DNA of 64,000 nt from an uncultured SAR86 cluster bacterium (GTDB lineage Bacteria > Pseudomonadota > Gammaproteobacteria > Magnimaribacterales > D2472): contig CACLMT010000002.1 in assembly GCA_902608115.1 (NCBI GenBank), positions 1 through 64,000 on the forward strand, in the 5' to 3' direction. Positions 34,290 through 41,432 of the stretch are shown piece after piece. Each line of letters starts with the position of its first letter. Position 1 is the first letter of the stretch. A model generated the notes under the pieces. The model did not search any database. It saw only the letters and a program-made list of their open reading frames with translations, and was not told where the DNA came from. The translations under genes and the position numbers were made by a program.

Positions 34290-35065
34290 TAATAAATAAT
34301 GAGATCTTAACCGGATTAACAACTCTCATAAGAAAAGAAATAAAGCGGTTTTTAAGAATCTGGGTGCAAACCCTTGTCCCACCAGCAGTAACCATGTCTT
34401 TATATTTTGTAATTTTTGGTTCATTAATTGGTCCAAGAATTGGCTCTATGGACGGGCTTGATTACATACAATTTATGATACCTGGCTTGATTATGATGGC
34501 AGTTATTACAAATTCTTATGCGAATGTAGTTTCCTCGTTTTATGCTGTTAAATTTCAAAAATCTATTGAAGAATTACTTATTTCACCTATGCCTAATTGG
34601 ACTATTTTATTGGGTTTTGTAATGGGAGGTGTTTGTCGGGGAGTCATAATAGGATTTATAGTTTTTGGTGTGAGCTTATTTTTTTATCCAGCTTTTTCAG
34701 TAGTAAATCCTGGTCTTACCGTTACAGTGTTGCTTTTAACAACTATTCTTTTTTCATTGATGGGTTTTTTAAATGCAGTTTTTGCAGACAGTTTTGATGA
34801 TATATCCGTAATCCCAACCTTTGTTTTAACACCTTTGATTTATCTTGGAGGGGTTTTTTATTCTATAAATATATTACCTGAATTTTGGCGAAATATTTCA
34901 ATGGGAAATCCTATGCTTTATGTAGTAAATACTTTTAGAGAAGGAATGTTGGGTGTTAGTGATGTGTCTATACCATTTGCTCTTTCAATGATTGTATTTT
35001 TTATAATTTTACTAGGCTCTTTAAGTCTTTATCTATTACATAAAGGCACAGGAATACGTCAGTGA
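34286..35065 (+). CDS. ABC-2 type permease (YadH-like)
   Basis: 259 residues with six membrane helices: LVPPAVTMSLYFVIFGSLIG, FMIPGLIMMAVITNSYANV, the ABC-2 motif region KFQKSIEELLISPMPNW, GVCRGVIIGFIVFGVSLFF, LTPLIYLGGVFYSINILPEFW and the final ALSMIVFFIILLGSLSLYLL. It is the membrane partner of the preceding ATPase and overlaps it, and overlaps queF by 4 bases, so translation is coupled through the whole run. Confidence 0.93.
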   Translation: MIINNEILTGLTTLIRKEIKRFLRIWVQTLVPPAVTMSLYFVIFGSLIGPRIGSMDGLDYIQFMIPGLIMMAVITNSYANVVSSFYAVKFQKSIEELLISPMPNWTILLGFVMGGVCRGVIIGFIVFGVSLFFYPAFSVVNPGLTVTVLLLTTILFSLMGFLNAVFADSFDDISVIPTFVLTPLIYLGGVFYSINILPEFWRNISMGNPMLYVVNTFREGMLGVSDVSIPFALSMIVFFIILLGSLSLYLLHKGTGIRQ

Positions 35066-35793
35066 AAACTAGATTTCTTGGAAAAAAAACTCCTGGAATT
35101 AGCAAATACTCACCAAAAATTTTAGAAAAGGTTGAGCGAGCCAATATTCAATCAATGAGCTCCTTTTTTGGATGTGATTTTTGGAATGCTTATGAGTTTT
35201 CATTTTTAAATAGTTCTAATCAACCTGTATTGGAAACCTTAGAAATTATCATTCCAATGACTTCATTAAATACCGTTGAATCTAAGTCTTTAAAACTATA
35301 TTTAGCATCGTTCTACAATAAGAAATTTAGTAACATTCAAAATGCTCTTAAGTTAATAGAGAAAGATTTATATAAATTAGTTAAAACAAAGGTATCCGTT
35401 ACCAAAGTTAAAAAACACCCGGAGCCTCCACAGTCCTTGCTTGTAAATAATAAAAAAAATTTAATTCCAAAAAATAAAATTATTAGGTTTGAGGGGTTTA
35501 GATCAATTTGTCCAGTTACCAATCAGCCTGACTGGGCAAACATTTATATTCACTCATCTGACGATCGGATTGATGCAAAAAAATTAAATAGATTACTGAA
35601 ATCGTATAGAGAACATGGAGATTTCCATGAAACTTGTATAGAGTCTATTTTTTTGTTACTCCTTGATGATTTTAAGTTATCCAATGTAACTATTTTTGGA
35701 AGGTTTCTTAGAAGAGGTGGGATAGATATAAATCCTTTAAGGTCAACTCAAAGCAAGTTACTTTTTTCAAATTTCAGAGATTTGTCTCAATAA
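35062..35793 (+). CDS. queF: 7-cyano-7-deazaguanine reductase
   Basis: 243 residues of the two-domain (E. coli-type) QueF: VESKSLKLYLASFY carries the substrate-binding E-S-K-S-x-K-x-Y motif, GFRSICPVTNQPDWANIYI contains the nucleophile Cys, GDFHETCIESI the conserved His-Glu, and FLRRGGIDINPLRST the C-terminal signature. It reduces preQ0 to preQ1 with NADPH for queuosine tRNA modification. It is somewhat shorter than E. coli QueF, mainly in the N-terminal domain. No preQ1 riboswitch was seen; it is expressed from the ABC operon. Confidence 0.95.
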   Translation: MKTRFLGKKTPGISKYSPKILEKVERANIQSMSSFFGCDFWNAYEFSFLNSSNQPVLETLEIIIPMTSLNTVESKSLKLYLASFYNKKFSNIQNALKLIEKDLYKLVKTKVSVTKVKKHPEPPQSLLVNNKKNLIPKNKIIRFEGFRSICPVTNQPDWANIYIHSSDDRIDAKKLNRLLKSYREHGDFHETCIESIFLLLLDDFKLSNVTIFGRFLRRGGIDINPLRSTQSKLLFSNFRDLSQ

Positions 35794-35941
35794 TAAAAGT
35801 ACTGGCAATTGATGAAAGCGGGGCATAGGAAGATATCCATAGATGCTGCATCAAAATTTTCAAATCTTGAATCTATTAAGTTGAATCATGTGGCAATTAT
35901 TTCTCAATTGCATGAATTTGAAAAAAGATATATAAAACAAT

Positions 35942-36403
35942 ATGGATCATTTTATAGAAAAAGCTTTAAATCTTCCTCCTATTGATCAGATAGGATTCGT
36001 CGTTAAAGATATTGAGGCTTCTATCAAACTTTATGATCCTTTATTCGGTCCTTTTTCTACGATGGAACCTGATGAGATGACTTATCTTTATCGTGGGATT
36101 GAAGAACCTTGCAAAATGCGATTAGCATTTGGTAAAACTGGTAATATTGAAATTGAACTCATTGAACTCATCTCAGGCAAATCACCTCATAAAGAATTTC
36201 TAGATGCTGGGCGTGAGGGTATACATCATATCCGTTTCATAGTTGATGATTTAGATAAATCAGTTACTGCTGCAAAAAAACTTAAATTTAAGCCTATCTG
36301 GACCAGAAAATTTGCTGAAGGATTGGCTGTGGCCTATCTCGAAAGGAATAATGACCCTTTATTGATCGAGTTTTTTGAAAATCATGGGACTATGCCAGAG
36401 TAA
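35942..36403 (+). CDS. VOC-family protein, methylmalonyl-CoA epimerase-like
   Basis: 153 residues with a paired beta-alpha-beta-beta-beta vicinal-oxygen-chelate layout: DQIGFVVKDIEASIKLYDPLFGPF (first metal side), IEIELIELISG, then GREGIHHIRFIVDDLDKSVTAAKKL and LAVAYLERNNDPLLIEFFE (second half, with the closing Glu). The H-H and E positions could bind a divalent metal. It resembles methylmalonyl-CoA epimerase or lactoylglutathione lyase groups; the exact reaction is not determinable. Confidence 0.82.
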   Translation: MDHFIEKALNLPPIDQIGFVVKDIEASIKLYDPLFGPFSTMEPDEMTYLYRGIEEPCKMRLAFGKTGNIEIELIELISGKSPHKEFLDAGREGIHHIRFIVDDLDKSVTAAKKLKFKPIWTRKFAEGLAVAYLERNNDPLLIEFFENHGTMPE

Positions 36404-36428
36404 CTAGATTGGCAAAAAGAGAAGCAAA

Positions 36429-37322
36429 TTAACCATTTTTTCCTTGTGCATATTCATGCATAGGTCTAATAATTTCATCGGCGTAACGTTGCATCTGATC
36501 AATTTTTTGTTGAATAGTGGATTCCCAACCTATTGAGAATGCAAACGGAGCATTAACAGTAGCTGTCACCCCAAGATCGTAAAGCTTTTTGAGTGTATCG
36601 AGATCATGCTCTATAGTTAATCCTAATATTGTTTCAAATGGTTGATCAGATCTACCTGCTCTCTTACGATAAGTATTTAATTTATTTAATAAATCAGGGA
36701 TCTCATCAGGATGATTTCCAACACCTATAAAACCATCAGCTCTTTTTGCCATTCTCCTCAGTGCAACATCACTAGAGCCTCCCATTAGAATAGGTATACG
36801 ATTCTTTGGAGAGGGGAGAATACGCAATTTTTTAAATTGTATATATTGTCCTTGATATTCAGACCATTCACCTGACCAAAGTAATTCAATCACATCTAAA
36901 CACTCATCATATCTTTTTCCTCTTAACTTAAAATCAAGACCATAAGCTTCATATTCTTCCTGCATCCATCCCACGCCAGCTCCCAGCATAAATCTATCAT
37001 TGGAGAGAATAGCTAATGTTCCTGTAGCTTTAGCGACTTCAATAGGGTTTCTTAAAGGTAAAATGTACACTGCAGTAGAAAGTCTGAGCTTTGAAGTAAC
37101 AGCTGCCATATTAGCTAAAGTTACCCAAGGATCTGGATAATCTCTATCATCACCCATTGGTGCAGTTCCGTCTTCTGAGTAGGGATAGATAGACTTAATT
37201 GTTTTTGGAAAGAATGCATGGTCAGCATTCATAACTCCATAGAAATTATTATCTTCAGCTGCTTTTGCAATTTCTGAATATTGATCAGTTTCAGACCAAA
37301 CAAGCATTTGCCAAAATTTCAT
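36429..37322 (-). CDS. LLM-class (F420-type) oxidoreductase
   Basis: 297 residues of the luciferase-like monooxygenase fold: FYGVMNADHAFFP, DPWVTLANMAAVTSKLRLSTAVYILPLRNPIEVAKATGTLAILSNDRFMLGAGVGWMQEEYEAYG (flavin/F420 side), RIPILMGGSSDVALRRMAKRADGFIGVG. This is the TIGR03619-type F420-dependent subgroup by motif order. Whether the organism makes F420 or uses FMN cannot be read here. It would catalyse oxidation or reduction of a small substrate. It sits next to the left end of the tRNA-Ser island. Confidence 0.88.
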   Translation of the reverse strand: MKFWQMLVWSETDQYSEIAKAAEDNNFYGVMNADHAFFPKTIKSIYPYSEDGTAPMGDDRDYPDPWVTLANMAAVTSKLRLSTAVYILPLRNPIEVAKATGTLAILSNDRFMLGAGVGWMQEEYEAYGLDFKLRGKRYDECLDVIELLWSGEWSEYQGQYIQFKKLRILPSPKNRIPILMGGSSDVALRRMAKRADGFIGVGNHPDEIPDLLNKLNTYRKRAGRSDQPFETILGLTIEHDLDTLKKLYDLGVTATVNAPFAFSIGWESTIQQKIDQMQRYADEIIRPMHEYAQGKNG

Positions 37323-37386
37323 GAATTATATTTTCCTCCTGAGTAACAATATATATTATATAAATATCATGTAAAATCATCATCCA

Positions 37387-37427
37387 CAGGAGAGATGGCA
37401 GAGTGGTCGATTGCGCTACCTTGGAAA
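37387..37427 (+). repeat. Truncated 5' half of tRNA-Ser (left boundary of island)
   Basis: 41 bases are identical to 41290-41330, covering the acceptor 5' strand, D arm and anticodon stem-loop up to the GGAAA of the intact tRNA-Ser(GGA). The sequence then diverges, and the variable arm, T arm and 3' acceptor strand are missing, so this is a nonfunctional half-gene. Followed at once by CTTATAAG, a palindrome that also immediately precedes the intact tRNA at 41281-41290. It marks the left end of a 3.9 kb inserted segment. Confidence 0.85.
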
Positions 37428-37536
37428 ACCTTATAAGCCTTTATTTTCCTGTTACGCCTAATACCAAATATCCCTTAAATACAGCCTTTCTAGGACATTC
37501 TGATATTTGCTGATAATTAGTAAAACAGGGTGATAT

Positions 37537-37580
37537 GGGTAAGAGTTACCCCCAAAGTTACCCTCAAGAGTTTATTACCC
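37537..37580 (+). repeat. TTACCC repeats, possible recombinase arm sites
   Basis: GGGTAA and three TTACCC copies are packed in 44 bases; the first pair makes the inverted repeat GGGTAAGAGTTACCC. Repeats of this kind next to a tRNA-derived end are often binding sites for an integrase or excisionase. No integrase gene remains nearby, so this is inferred from position and repetition only. Confidence 0.4.
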
Positions 37581-37610
37581 AATTAAAAAAGGACTGAGTC
37601 TACAAAAAGA

Positions 37611-37630
37611 CTGGGATGCGAATTAACCCT
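37611..37630 (-). repeat. 20-bp inverted repeat, left copy
   Basis: CTGGGATGCGAATTAACCCT matches the reverse complement of 39327-39346 with one mismatch. The copy includes the stop codon of the minus-strand gene 37623. In the sense direction of each gene, both copies read AGGGTTAATTCGCA(T/C)CCCAG at the gene's 3' end. Confidence 0.7.
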
Positions 37631-37970
37631 TTGTATCTTCTGTAGAAGAACCTAGTTCATTACAACGATTTATGATTCCCTTCCAAGGTTCACTTGCCCA
37701 GTCTTTTGGTACTTTCAAAATTTCTGAAGTTGCTACCTCTTTAAATGCAATGTCTCCGACACATATTCTTTGTTGACATAAAGGTTCCTCAACCTGACAA
37801 TTGTTTACAAAAGCAGTCTTCCAACCTAATCGAAAATTATAATCAGATTCATCGCTGTCTATTGATTCAATATTTACATCATAATTACCAACTAAAGAAT
37901 TGAAAAGTAAATGTTTTGTTAGAAGATAAGATATTAAAAATATAATTATAGCCAATAAAAACTTTTTCAT
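37623..37970 (-). CDS. Small membrane-anchored protein, unknown
   Basis: 115 residues: N-terminal hydrophobic segment (KKFLLAIIIFLISYLLTKHLLF) and a periplasmic-looking soluble part with five cysteines (NNCQVEEPLCQQRICVGD, NRCNEL), consistent with disulfides outside the cytoplasm. No family is recognised. It is the first gene after the truncated tRNA-Ser end, and its stop codon lies inside the 20-bp inverted repeat. Part of a cluster of short orphan genes on the minus strand. Confidence 0.55.
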   Translation of the reverse strand: MKKFLLAIIIFLISYLLTKHLLFNSLVGNYDVNIESIDSDESDYNFRLGWKTAFVNNCQVEEPLCQQRICVGDIAFKEVATSEILKVPKDWASEPWKGIINRCNELGSSTEDTKG

Positions 37971-37976
37971 ATGTTA

Positions 37977-38210
37977 TTACAGTCCTTCTACTCTATTACA
38001 TTTATGCATTTTCCTACTTGTAGTTCTTATGCCTCCCTGAGGACGAATGTAGGTAAAAAATCCTTTGGTCAAAATTAATCCAGTCCGTTCAAGGACGTAA
38101 CTGCTAATGGAGCTTGAGCTTCTGCATTCAACTTCTGATTTACATGAGCTCCACTCTATAAAGTATTCTCTAAAAAGTTGTCTACCACCAGCGTTCAGTT
38201 TTGCACTCAT
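37977..38210 (-). CDS. Small basic protein, unknown
   Basis: 77 residues without a signal peptide or membrane segment: SAKLNAGGRQLFREYFIEWSSCKSE, a Ser-rich stretch (CRSSSSISSYVLERTG) and a basic tail (RTTSRKMHKCNRVEGL). It has three cysteines. No family is recognised. It is packed 1 base from the gene upstream and 6 bases from the gene downstream, which supports a real, co-transcribed gene despite its odd composition. Confidence 0.45.
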   Translation of the reverse strand: MSAKLNAGGRQLFREYFIEWSSCKSEVECRSSSSISSYVLERTGLILTKGFFTYIRPQGGIRTTSRKMHKCNRVEGL

Positions 38211-38211
38211 C

Positions 38212-38565
38212 TTATTCCCTGATATCTAAAATTTTGCCCCTATAAGTACATGTGGCAACATTTTGATTAGTAGCAATACTAATAGATATAGTTCCAGTTG
38301 CACACAATCTGGCAACCGTTGCAATAAACCATTCTGGTCTGTGATTTACTCCTCCCATATAAATTGAAAGCACATCTCCCTCTTGACAGTTTCCCATCAC
38401 ATTATTGTTTGAAGGTTTCAACTGAATTTTTTTAATATTTTTTACGTGACAAAGATTTGGATGTTTTGTAACAACTAAATTATCAGAGATCTTATTATCA
38501 GTTGCTTCAAGATTTACAGTCTGAAGGGTAAAAATTCCTAATATTAAAATGTTTTTTATTTTCAT
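38212..38565 (-). CDS. Exported small protein, unknown
   Basis: 117 residues with a signal peptide (KIKNILILGIFTLQTVNLEA|TD) and a compact beta-rich mature domain containing four cysteines (NLCHVKN, GNCQEGD, RLCATG, ATCTYRG) that pair easily. SIYMGGVNHRPEWFIATVARLC looks like a small beta-barrel segment. No family is recognised. It is the promoter-proximal gene of the minus-strand trio in the left part of the tRNA-Ser island. Confidence 0.55.
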   Translation of the reverse strand: MKIKNILILGIFTLQTVNLEATDNKISDNLVVTKHPNLCHVKNIKKIQLKPSNNNVMGNCQEGDVLSIYMGGVNHRPEWFIATVARLCATGTISISIATNQNVATCTYRGKILDIRE

Positions 38566-38713
38566 GTTAATTTCCTACTTTGAACACATAAACGATAGAT
38601 AGTTGAATATGTTTAAAGTATAAACTATAAATAGTAGTCAACAAAAAGAGGGGATAGCGAAATGAAAAACATCCTCTACAACCCTCGGTGTGTGTTTGCT
38701 ATAGTTAGAAGCT

Positions 38714-39301
38714 ATGAGAAAACTTCTACCCATTCTGTGTTTATTGATTCTGAGCTCTTGCTCACCCACACTAGAAATTCCATCTGACCAGCTGGTTAAA
38801 AGAAATGGCATTACCTACGAAATTAATTCACAAACTCCGTTTAGTGGAAGAGCAGTTTCTTACTACGAGAACGGTCAAGTAAAGTTCAAAGAAAATTATA
38901 AAGACGGAGACCTGAACGGACCTTATGAGACTTACTATGAGAATGGGCAATTAGAAATTAAAGGAAATTACAAAGATGGAGTGGCTAACGGACTTGCTGA
39001 GGTTTATTTCGAGAATGGTCAATTAAAGAGGAAAGGAAAAGCTAAAGAAGGAAACCAACACGGACTAAGTGAGACTTACTATGAGAATGGGCAATTAGAA
39101 ATTAAAGGAAATTACAAAGATGGAGAAGAAGACGGACTTTTTGAGGGTTACCACGACAACGGTCAATTACAATATAAAGGAGTCTTCAATGATGGAAAAG
39201 CGGACGGAATCATAGAGAAGTACTTCGATAACGGTCAGTTAGAGATTAAATATTGTTTTCAAGAGGGTGAAAGAGTAGACATGTCCTACTGTGAGAAATA
39301 G
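38714..39301 (+). CDS. MORN-repeat (YwqK-type) lipoprotein
   Basis: 195 residues: lipobox LILSSC (Cys16), then five to six 24-residue repeats of the type YYENGQLEIKGNYKDGxxNG (MORN_2/YwqK). Repeats 2 and 4 are almost identical at the DNA level (about 55 identical bases, 144 bases apart), showing recent duplication or conversion. The family includes proteins annotated as antitoxins of YwqK type, which is uncertain. It is probably a surface or periplasmic binding scaffold. The only plus-strand gene in the island. Confidence 0.85.
   Translation: MRKLLPILCLLILSSCSPTLEIPSDQLVKRNGITYEINSQTPFSGRAVSYYENGQVKFKENYKDGDLNGPYETYYENGQLEIKGNYKDGVANGLAEVYFENGQLKRKGKAKEGNQHGLSETYYENGQLEIKGNYKDGEEDGLFEGYHDNGQLQYKGVFNDGKADGIIEKYFDNGQLEIKYCFQEGERVDMSYCEK
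38926..39125 (+). repeat. 55-bp direct repeat within MORN gene
   Basis: A stretch starting at 38926 recurs unchanged 144 bases later (39070). The distance equals two 72-base repeat units, so the identical segment spans unit 2 and unit 4 while unit 3 in between has diverged. Confidence 0.85.
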
Positions 39302-39326
39302 ATAGGTTCTTCCTCATTATACACCT

Positions 39327-39346
39327 AGGGTTAATTCGCACCCCAG
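39327..39346 (+). repeat. 20-bp inverted repeat, right copy
   Basis: AGGGTTAATTCGCACCCCAG lies 26 bases after the MORN gene stop and is the inverted partner of 37611-37630 (one mismatch). The pair brackets the four left genes of the island. Confidence 0.7.
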
Positions 39347-39438
39347 CATCTTTCTAGCCACAAGCCAGAAAAACCCATGTCATGTCCGTTAATGAATCGG
39401 CTTATCGGCTAGGCGTTCGTTGTATTACAGCAGGGTGC

Positions 39439-39786
39439 TTATTTGCAATTCACTATAGATAAATATTCTGAGGGCCTTTTGGTATTCAACCAAGAAATCC
39501 AACAAGAGTTTATTCCATCACCATTTTTATCCTTTGCAATAACATTCACTTTGAAGACTTTGTAAAGCTTGTTTTTATTGTCATAAACCTTAATTTCATC
39601 TCCAACAGTTATTGAAGTTTTGTTGGTTGAAACATCCCAGCTTACAGATGTTGTCAGGCCAAAAAAATTTTTTTCAGTCAGTGTCATTGCAGAGCTTCCG
39701 CTCCAGTAAGCGCTATTAGAATATGTTTCAGCAAAAGCTCCAAAGCTTATAAAGACCATCAAAACTAAGGTAAGGGTGTTTTTCAT
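39439..39786 (-). CDS. Exported small protein, unknown
   Basis: The start is set to the internal ATG at 39786 because a signal peptide (KNTLTLVLMVFISFGAFA|ET) begins there; the 12 residues upstream in the ORF track overlap the preceding gene's 3' end. The mature part, about 95 residues, is beta-rich (TYSNSAYWSGSSAMTLTEKN, TTSVSWDVSTNKTSITVGDEIKVYDNKNKLYKVFKV) and ends with two cysteines. The signal-peptide DNA is duplicated upstream at 40465-40517. No family is recognised. Confidence 0.55.
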   Translation of the reverse strand: MKNTLTLVLMVFISFGAFAETYSNSAYWSGSSAMTLTEKNFFGLTTSVSWDVSTNKTSITVGDEIKVYDNKNKLYKVFKVNVIAKDKNGDGINSCWISWLNTKRPSEYLSIVNCK

Positions 39787-39793
39787 GCGTCTT

Positions 39794-40438
39794 TTAGAGC
39801 ACCTTGCAAGACCCTTCTCCATCTTGAGAGGTGCTTCCCGTAATATTTGTCTTACTTTTTATAAATCTCTTGAGTGAATATTTCATAGGTAGATTATTCA
39901 TGTCTCCACCATTAAGAATATTAGATAAATCAATGCTCCAATTCATTTGCTCTAGTTCGACACGAGTTTGATATTCATCATATTGACTTCCATAAGGCAA
40001 TTTGATTGAAAAAATATACTTCATCACATTGTCGTACCTCTGAAAACTTCCTTCTTGAACATCATCATCTAATAACTGCAGCTCATTTACTGCATCAACA
40101 GTCCTATCTAGCTGTGGATCAAAGTAATAATATGGAGTCCAGCCTTTATGATTATCAAACTTAGTGAGCCAAATATCATTGTTAAAAGCTGAAAGTACTG
40201 AGACTTTTTTTGTATCGTATTTCTCATTCTTCCCTTTCGAATTCATGCTGACATCAGCCTCTACAAAGCAATCTATATAAAATAGCTTCTCCATAGATAT
40301 TTCTTCGAATACTTCAGGCGTAATAGAGCCTGTATTAATATGGTCTATAACTTCATTAAAATAATCTTTGGCTCCATAAACTGTCAAAGATAGTAAAAAT
40401 GGAATTATCAGCAGGAGTTTATTCAAAGGGATCTCCAC
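39794..40438 (-). CDS. Exported protein, unknown
   Basis: 214 residues with a signal peptide (NKLLLIIPFLLSLTVYGA|KD). The start may be the ATG at 40438 or the TTG four codons later. The mature region is acidic and beta/alpha mixed (YDNVMKYIFSIKLPYGSQYDEYQTRVELEQMNWSID) and ends GSTSQDGEGSCKVL with Cys. No family is recognised. The stop is 7 bases upstream of the next gene's start, indicating an operon with 39439-39786. Confidence 0.55.
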   Translation of the reverse strand: MEIPLNKLLLIIPFLLSLTVYGAKDYFNEVIDHINTGSITPEVFEEISMEKLFYIDCFVEADVSMNSKGKNEKYDTKKVSVLSAFNNDIWLTKFDNHKGWTPYYYFDPQLDRTVDAVNELQLLDDDVQEGSFQRYDNVMKYIFSIKLPYGSQYDEYQTRVELEQMNWSIDLSNILNGGDMNNLPMKYSLKRFIKSKTNITGSTSQDGEGSCKVL

Positions 40439-40517
40439 TTTCTAAAACCTCATCCATATCTGCAAAAGCTTCAAAGCTTCCAAAAACTAACAAAACTAAG
40501 GCAAGGGTTTGTTTCAT
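40419..40517 (-). pseudogene. Orphan signal-peptide ORF (truncated duplicate)
   Basis: Minus-strand ATG at 40517 opens 32 codons: signal peptide KQTLALVLLVFGSFEAFA followed by only about 13 residues (DMDEVLESGDPFE) and a stop. The DNA of its signal peptide clearly resembles that of the gene at 39439-39786 (shared AAAGCTYCAAAGCTT and ACTAAGGYAAGGGT stretches), so it looks like a gene that lost its body. It overlaps the start of the downstream gene by 20 bases. It could still make a small secreted peptide. Confidence 0.45.
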
Positions 40518-40555
40518 ATATTAATTATTCAAGCTATCCAACCGTCTCATTCTTT

Positions 40556-40699
40556 TTAAGCATTAGCTCTTTTTAAAAGATTAGAAAGCCTGTCTATAAC
40601 TTCCTCCTTTTCATTAGGAGTAAAGTTATCTTCAACGGCATGGAGGTTATCAAATAACCTATCAACGATAACATCTTGAAGGGCGATTAGCTTTTTCAT
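40556..40699 (-). CDS. 47-aa small helical protein
   Basis: Too short for the ORF track. Minus-strand ATG at 40699, TAA at 40556: KKLIALQDVIVDRLFDNLHA, VEDNFTPNEKEEVIDRLSNL and a Lys-Arg tail. Regular hydrophobic spacing (L-I-L-V-I-V-L-F) predicts two amphipathic helices. No signal peptide. It lies 15 bases downstream of the gene at 40715 in the same direction, so it may be co-transcribed. No family is recognised and no strong ribosome-binding site is present. Confidence 0.4.
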   Translation of the reverse strand: MKKLIALQDVIVDRLFDNLHAVEDNFTPNEKEEVIDRLSNLLKRANA

Positions 40700-40714
40700 A
40701 TGGAGTCGATGAAG

Positions 40715-41125
40715 CTAGAATTTATTATCTTTTTCAATAATCTTGCAGTTGCCCCTATGTTCTTGAGGACCGCGAGTAAGTTCCAAAGTTTCTCTATTGA
40801 TGTGGTAAACGGCATATTCTCGACAACCATCGTTCACGGAACAATAGGAAAGAAATAAAGTGCTACTGCTCATTTCTGTCTTTACTTTTTTGATTGTAGC
40901 CATGCCTGCACCTTCTAAATGTTCAATCCAAGCAGTTCTGTTTTCTGTAAAAGTTCCTGTCTTTGCATTCGTATCAATTGAATATTCAAACAGCCAAGGC
41001 TTGCCATCTATTGTCTTGGGTGGTGGGTTGTCACCTAAATTTTCCATTTCACACTCAAAAAAAATCTCTTTTGCAAAAGCACTTGTGGCCATAAGCATTG
41101 TTAATAGTATTGTTAGTTTTTTCAT
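40715..41125 (-). CDS. Exported small protein, unknown
   Basis: 136 residues with a signal peptide (KKLTILLTMLMATSAFA|KE), then a beta-rich domain with four cysteines (FECEMENLG, SYCSVNDGC, GNCKII), a W-L-F-E-Y strand and a final NRETLELTRGPQEHRG loop. It resembles the many small disulfide-bonded periplasmic proteins found in accessory regions. No named family. Last minus-strand gene before the intact tRNA-Ser, with a fair AGGGGAG ribosome-binding site. Confidence 0.6.
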   Translation of the reverse strand: MKKLTILLTMLMATSAFAKEIFFECEMENLGDNPPPKTIDGKPWLFEYSIDTNAKTGTFTENRTAWIEHLEGAGMATIKKVKTEMSSSTLFLSYCSVNDGCREYAVYHINRETLELTRGPQEHRGNCKIIEKDNKF

Positions 41126-41291
41126 AATCTCCCCTTTAAAAATTAGTATGATTAATTAAAGCATAATCTAAGAATTAAACGAAATCGCAACCTCGATGTG
41201 TGTTTGTTATAGTGAGAACCTATGCTTATTTTTGTGCTTCAATTTGTGCTCTTATAATCAACTTAAAGTACAATTCCCTTTCTTATAAGCA

Positions 41292-41381
41292 GGAGAGATG
41301 GCAGAGTGGTCGATTGCGCTACCTTGGAAAGGTAGTAACTGGGCAACTGGTTCCGGGGTTCGAATCCCCGTCTCTCCGCCA
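41292..41381 (+). tRNA. tRNA-Ser (GGA)
   Basis: Complete 90-nt class II tRNA: acceptor GGAGAGA with TCTCTCC, D arm GCAGAGTGGTCGATTGC, anticodon stem-loop CTACCTTGGAAAGGTAG (anticodon GGA), long variable arm AACTGGGCAACTGGTT, T arm CGGGGTTCGAATCCCCG, discriminator G and encoded CCA. Its first 39 bases plus two upstream bases are duplicated at 37387-37427, so the insertion reconstituted the tRNA using an element-borne 5' half. Confidence 0.96.
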
Positions 41382-41432
41382 TTGGTATCATAATTTAATA
41401 CTTCAACCAATTCTTGGTAAAAGATATCTCTA

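Noticed and set aside
35812-35985. 57-codon frame between queF and the VOC gene
   Set aside because: No ribosome-binding site, overlaps the VOC gene by 44 bases and resembles no family; could be a relic but not supportable.
39301-39438. Possible integron attC-like site after the MORN gene (CGTTCGTTG, GTTAATG)
   Set aside because: No paired RYYYAAC/GTTRRRY boxes with the correct spacing, and no integrase.
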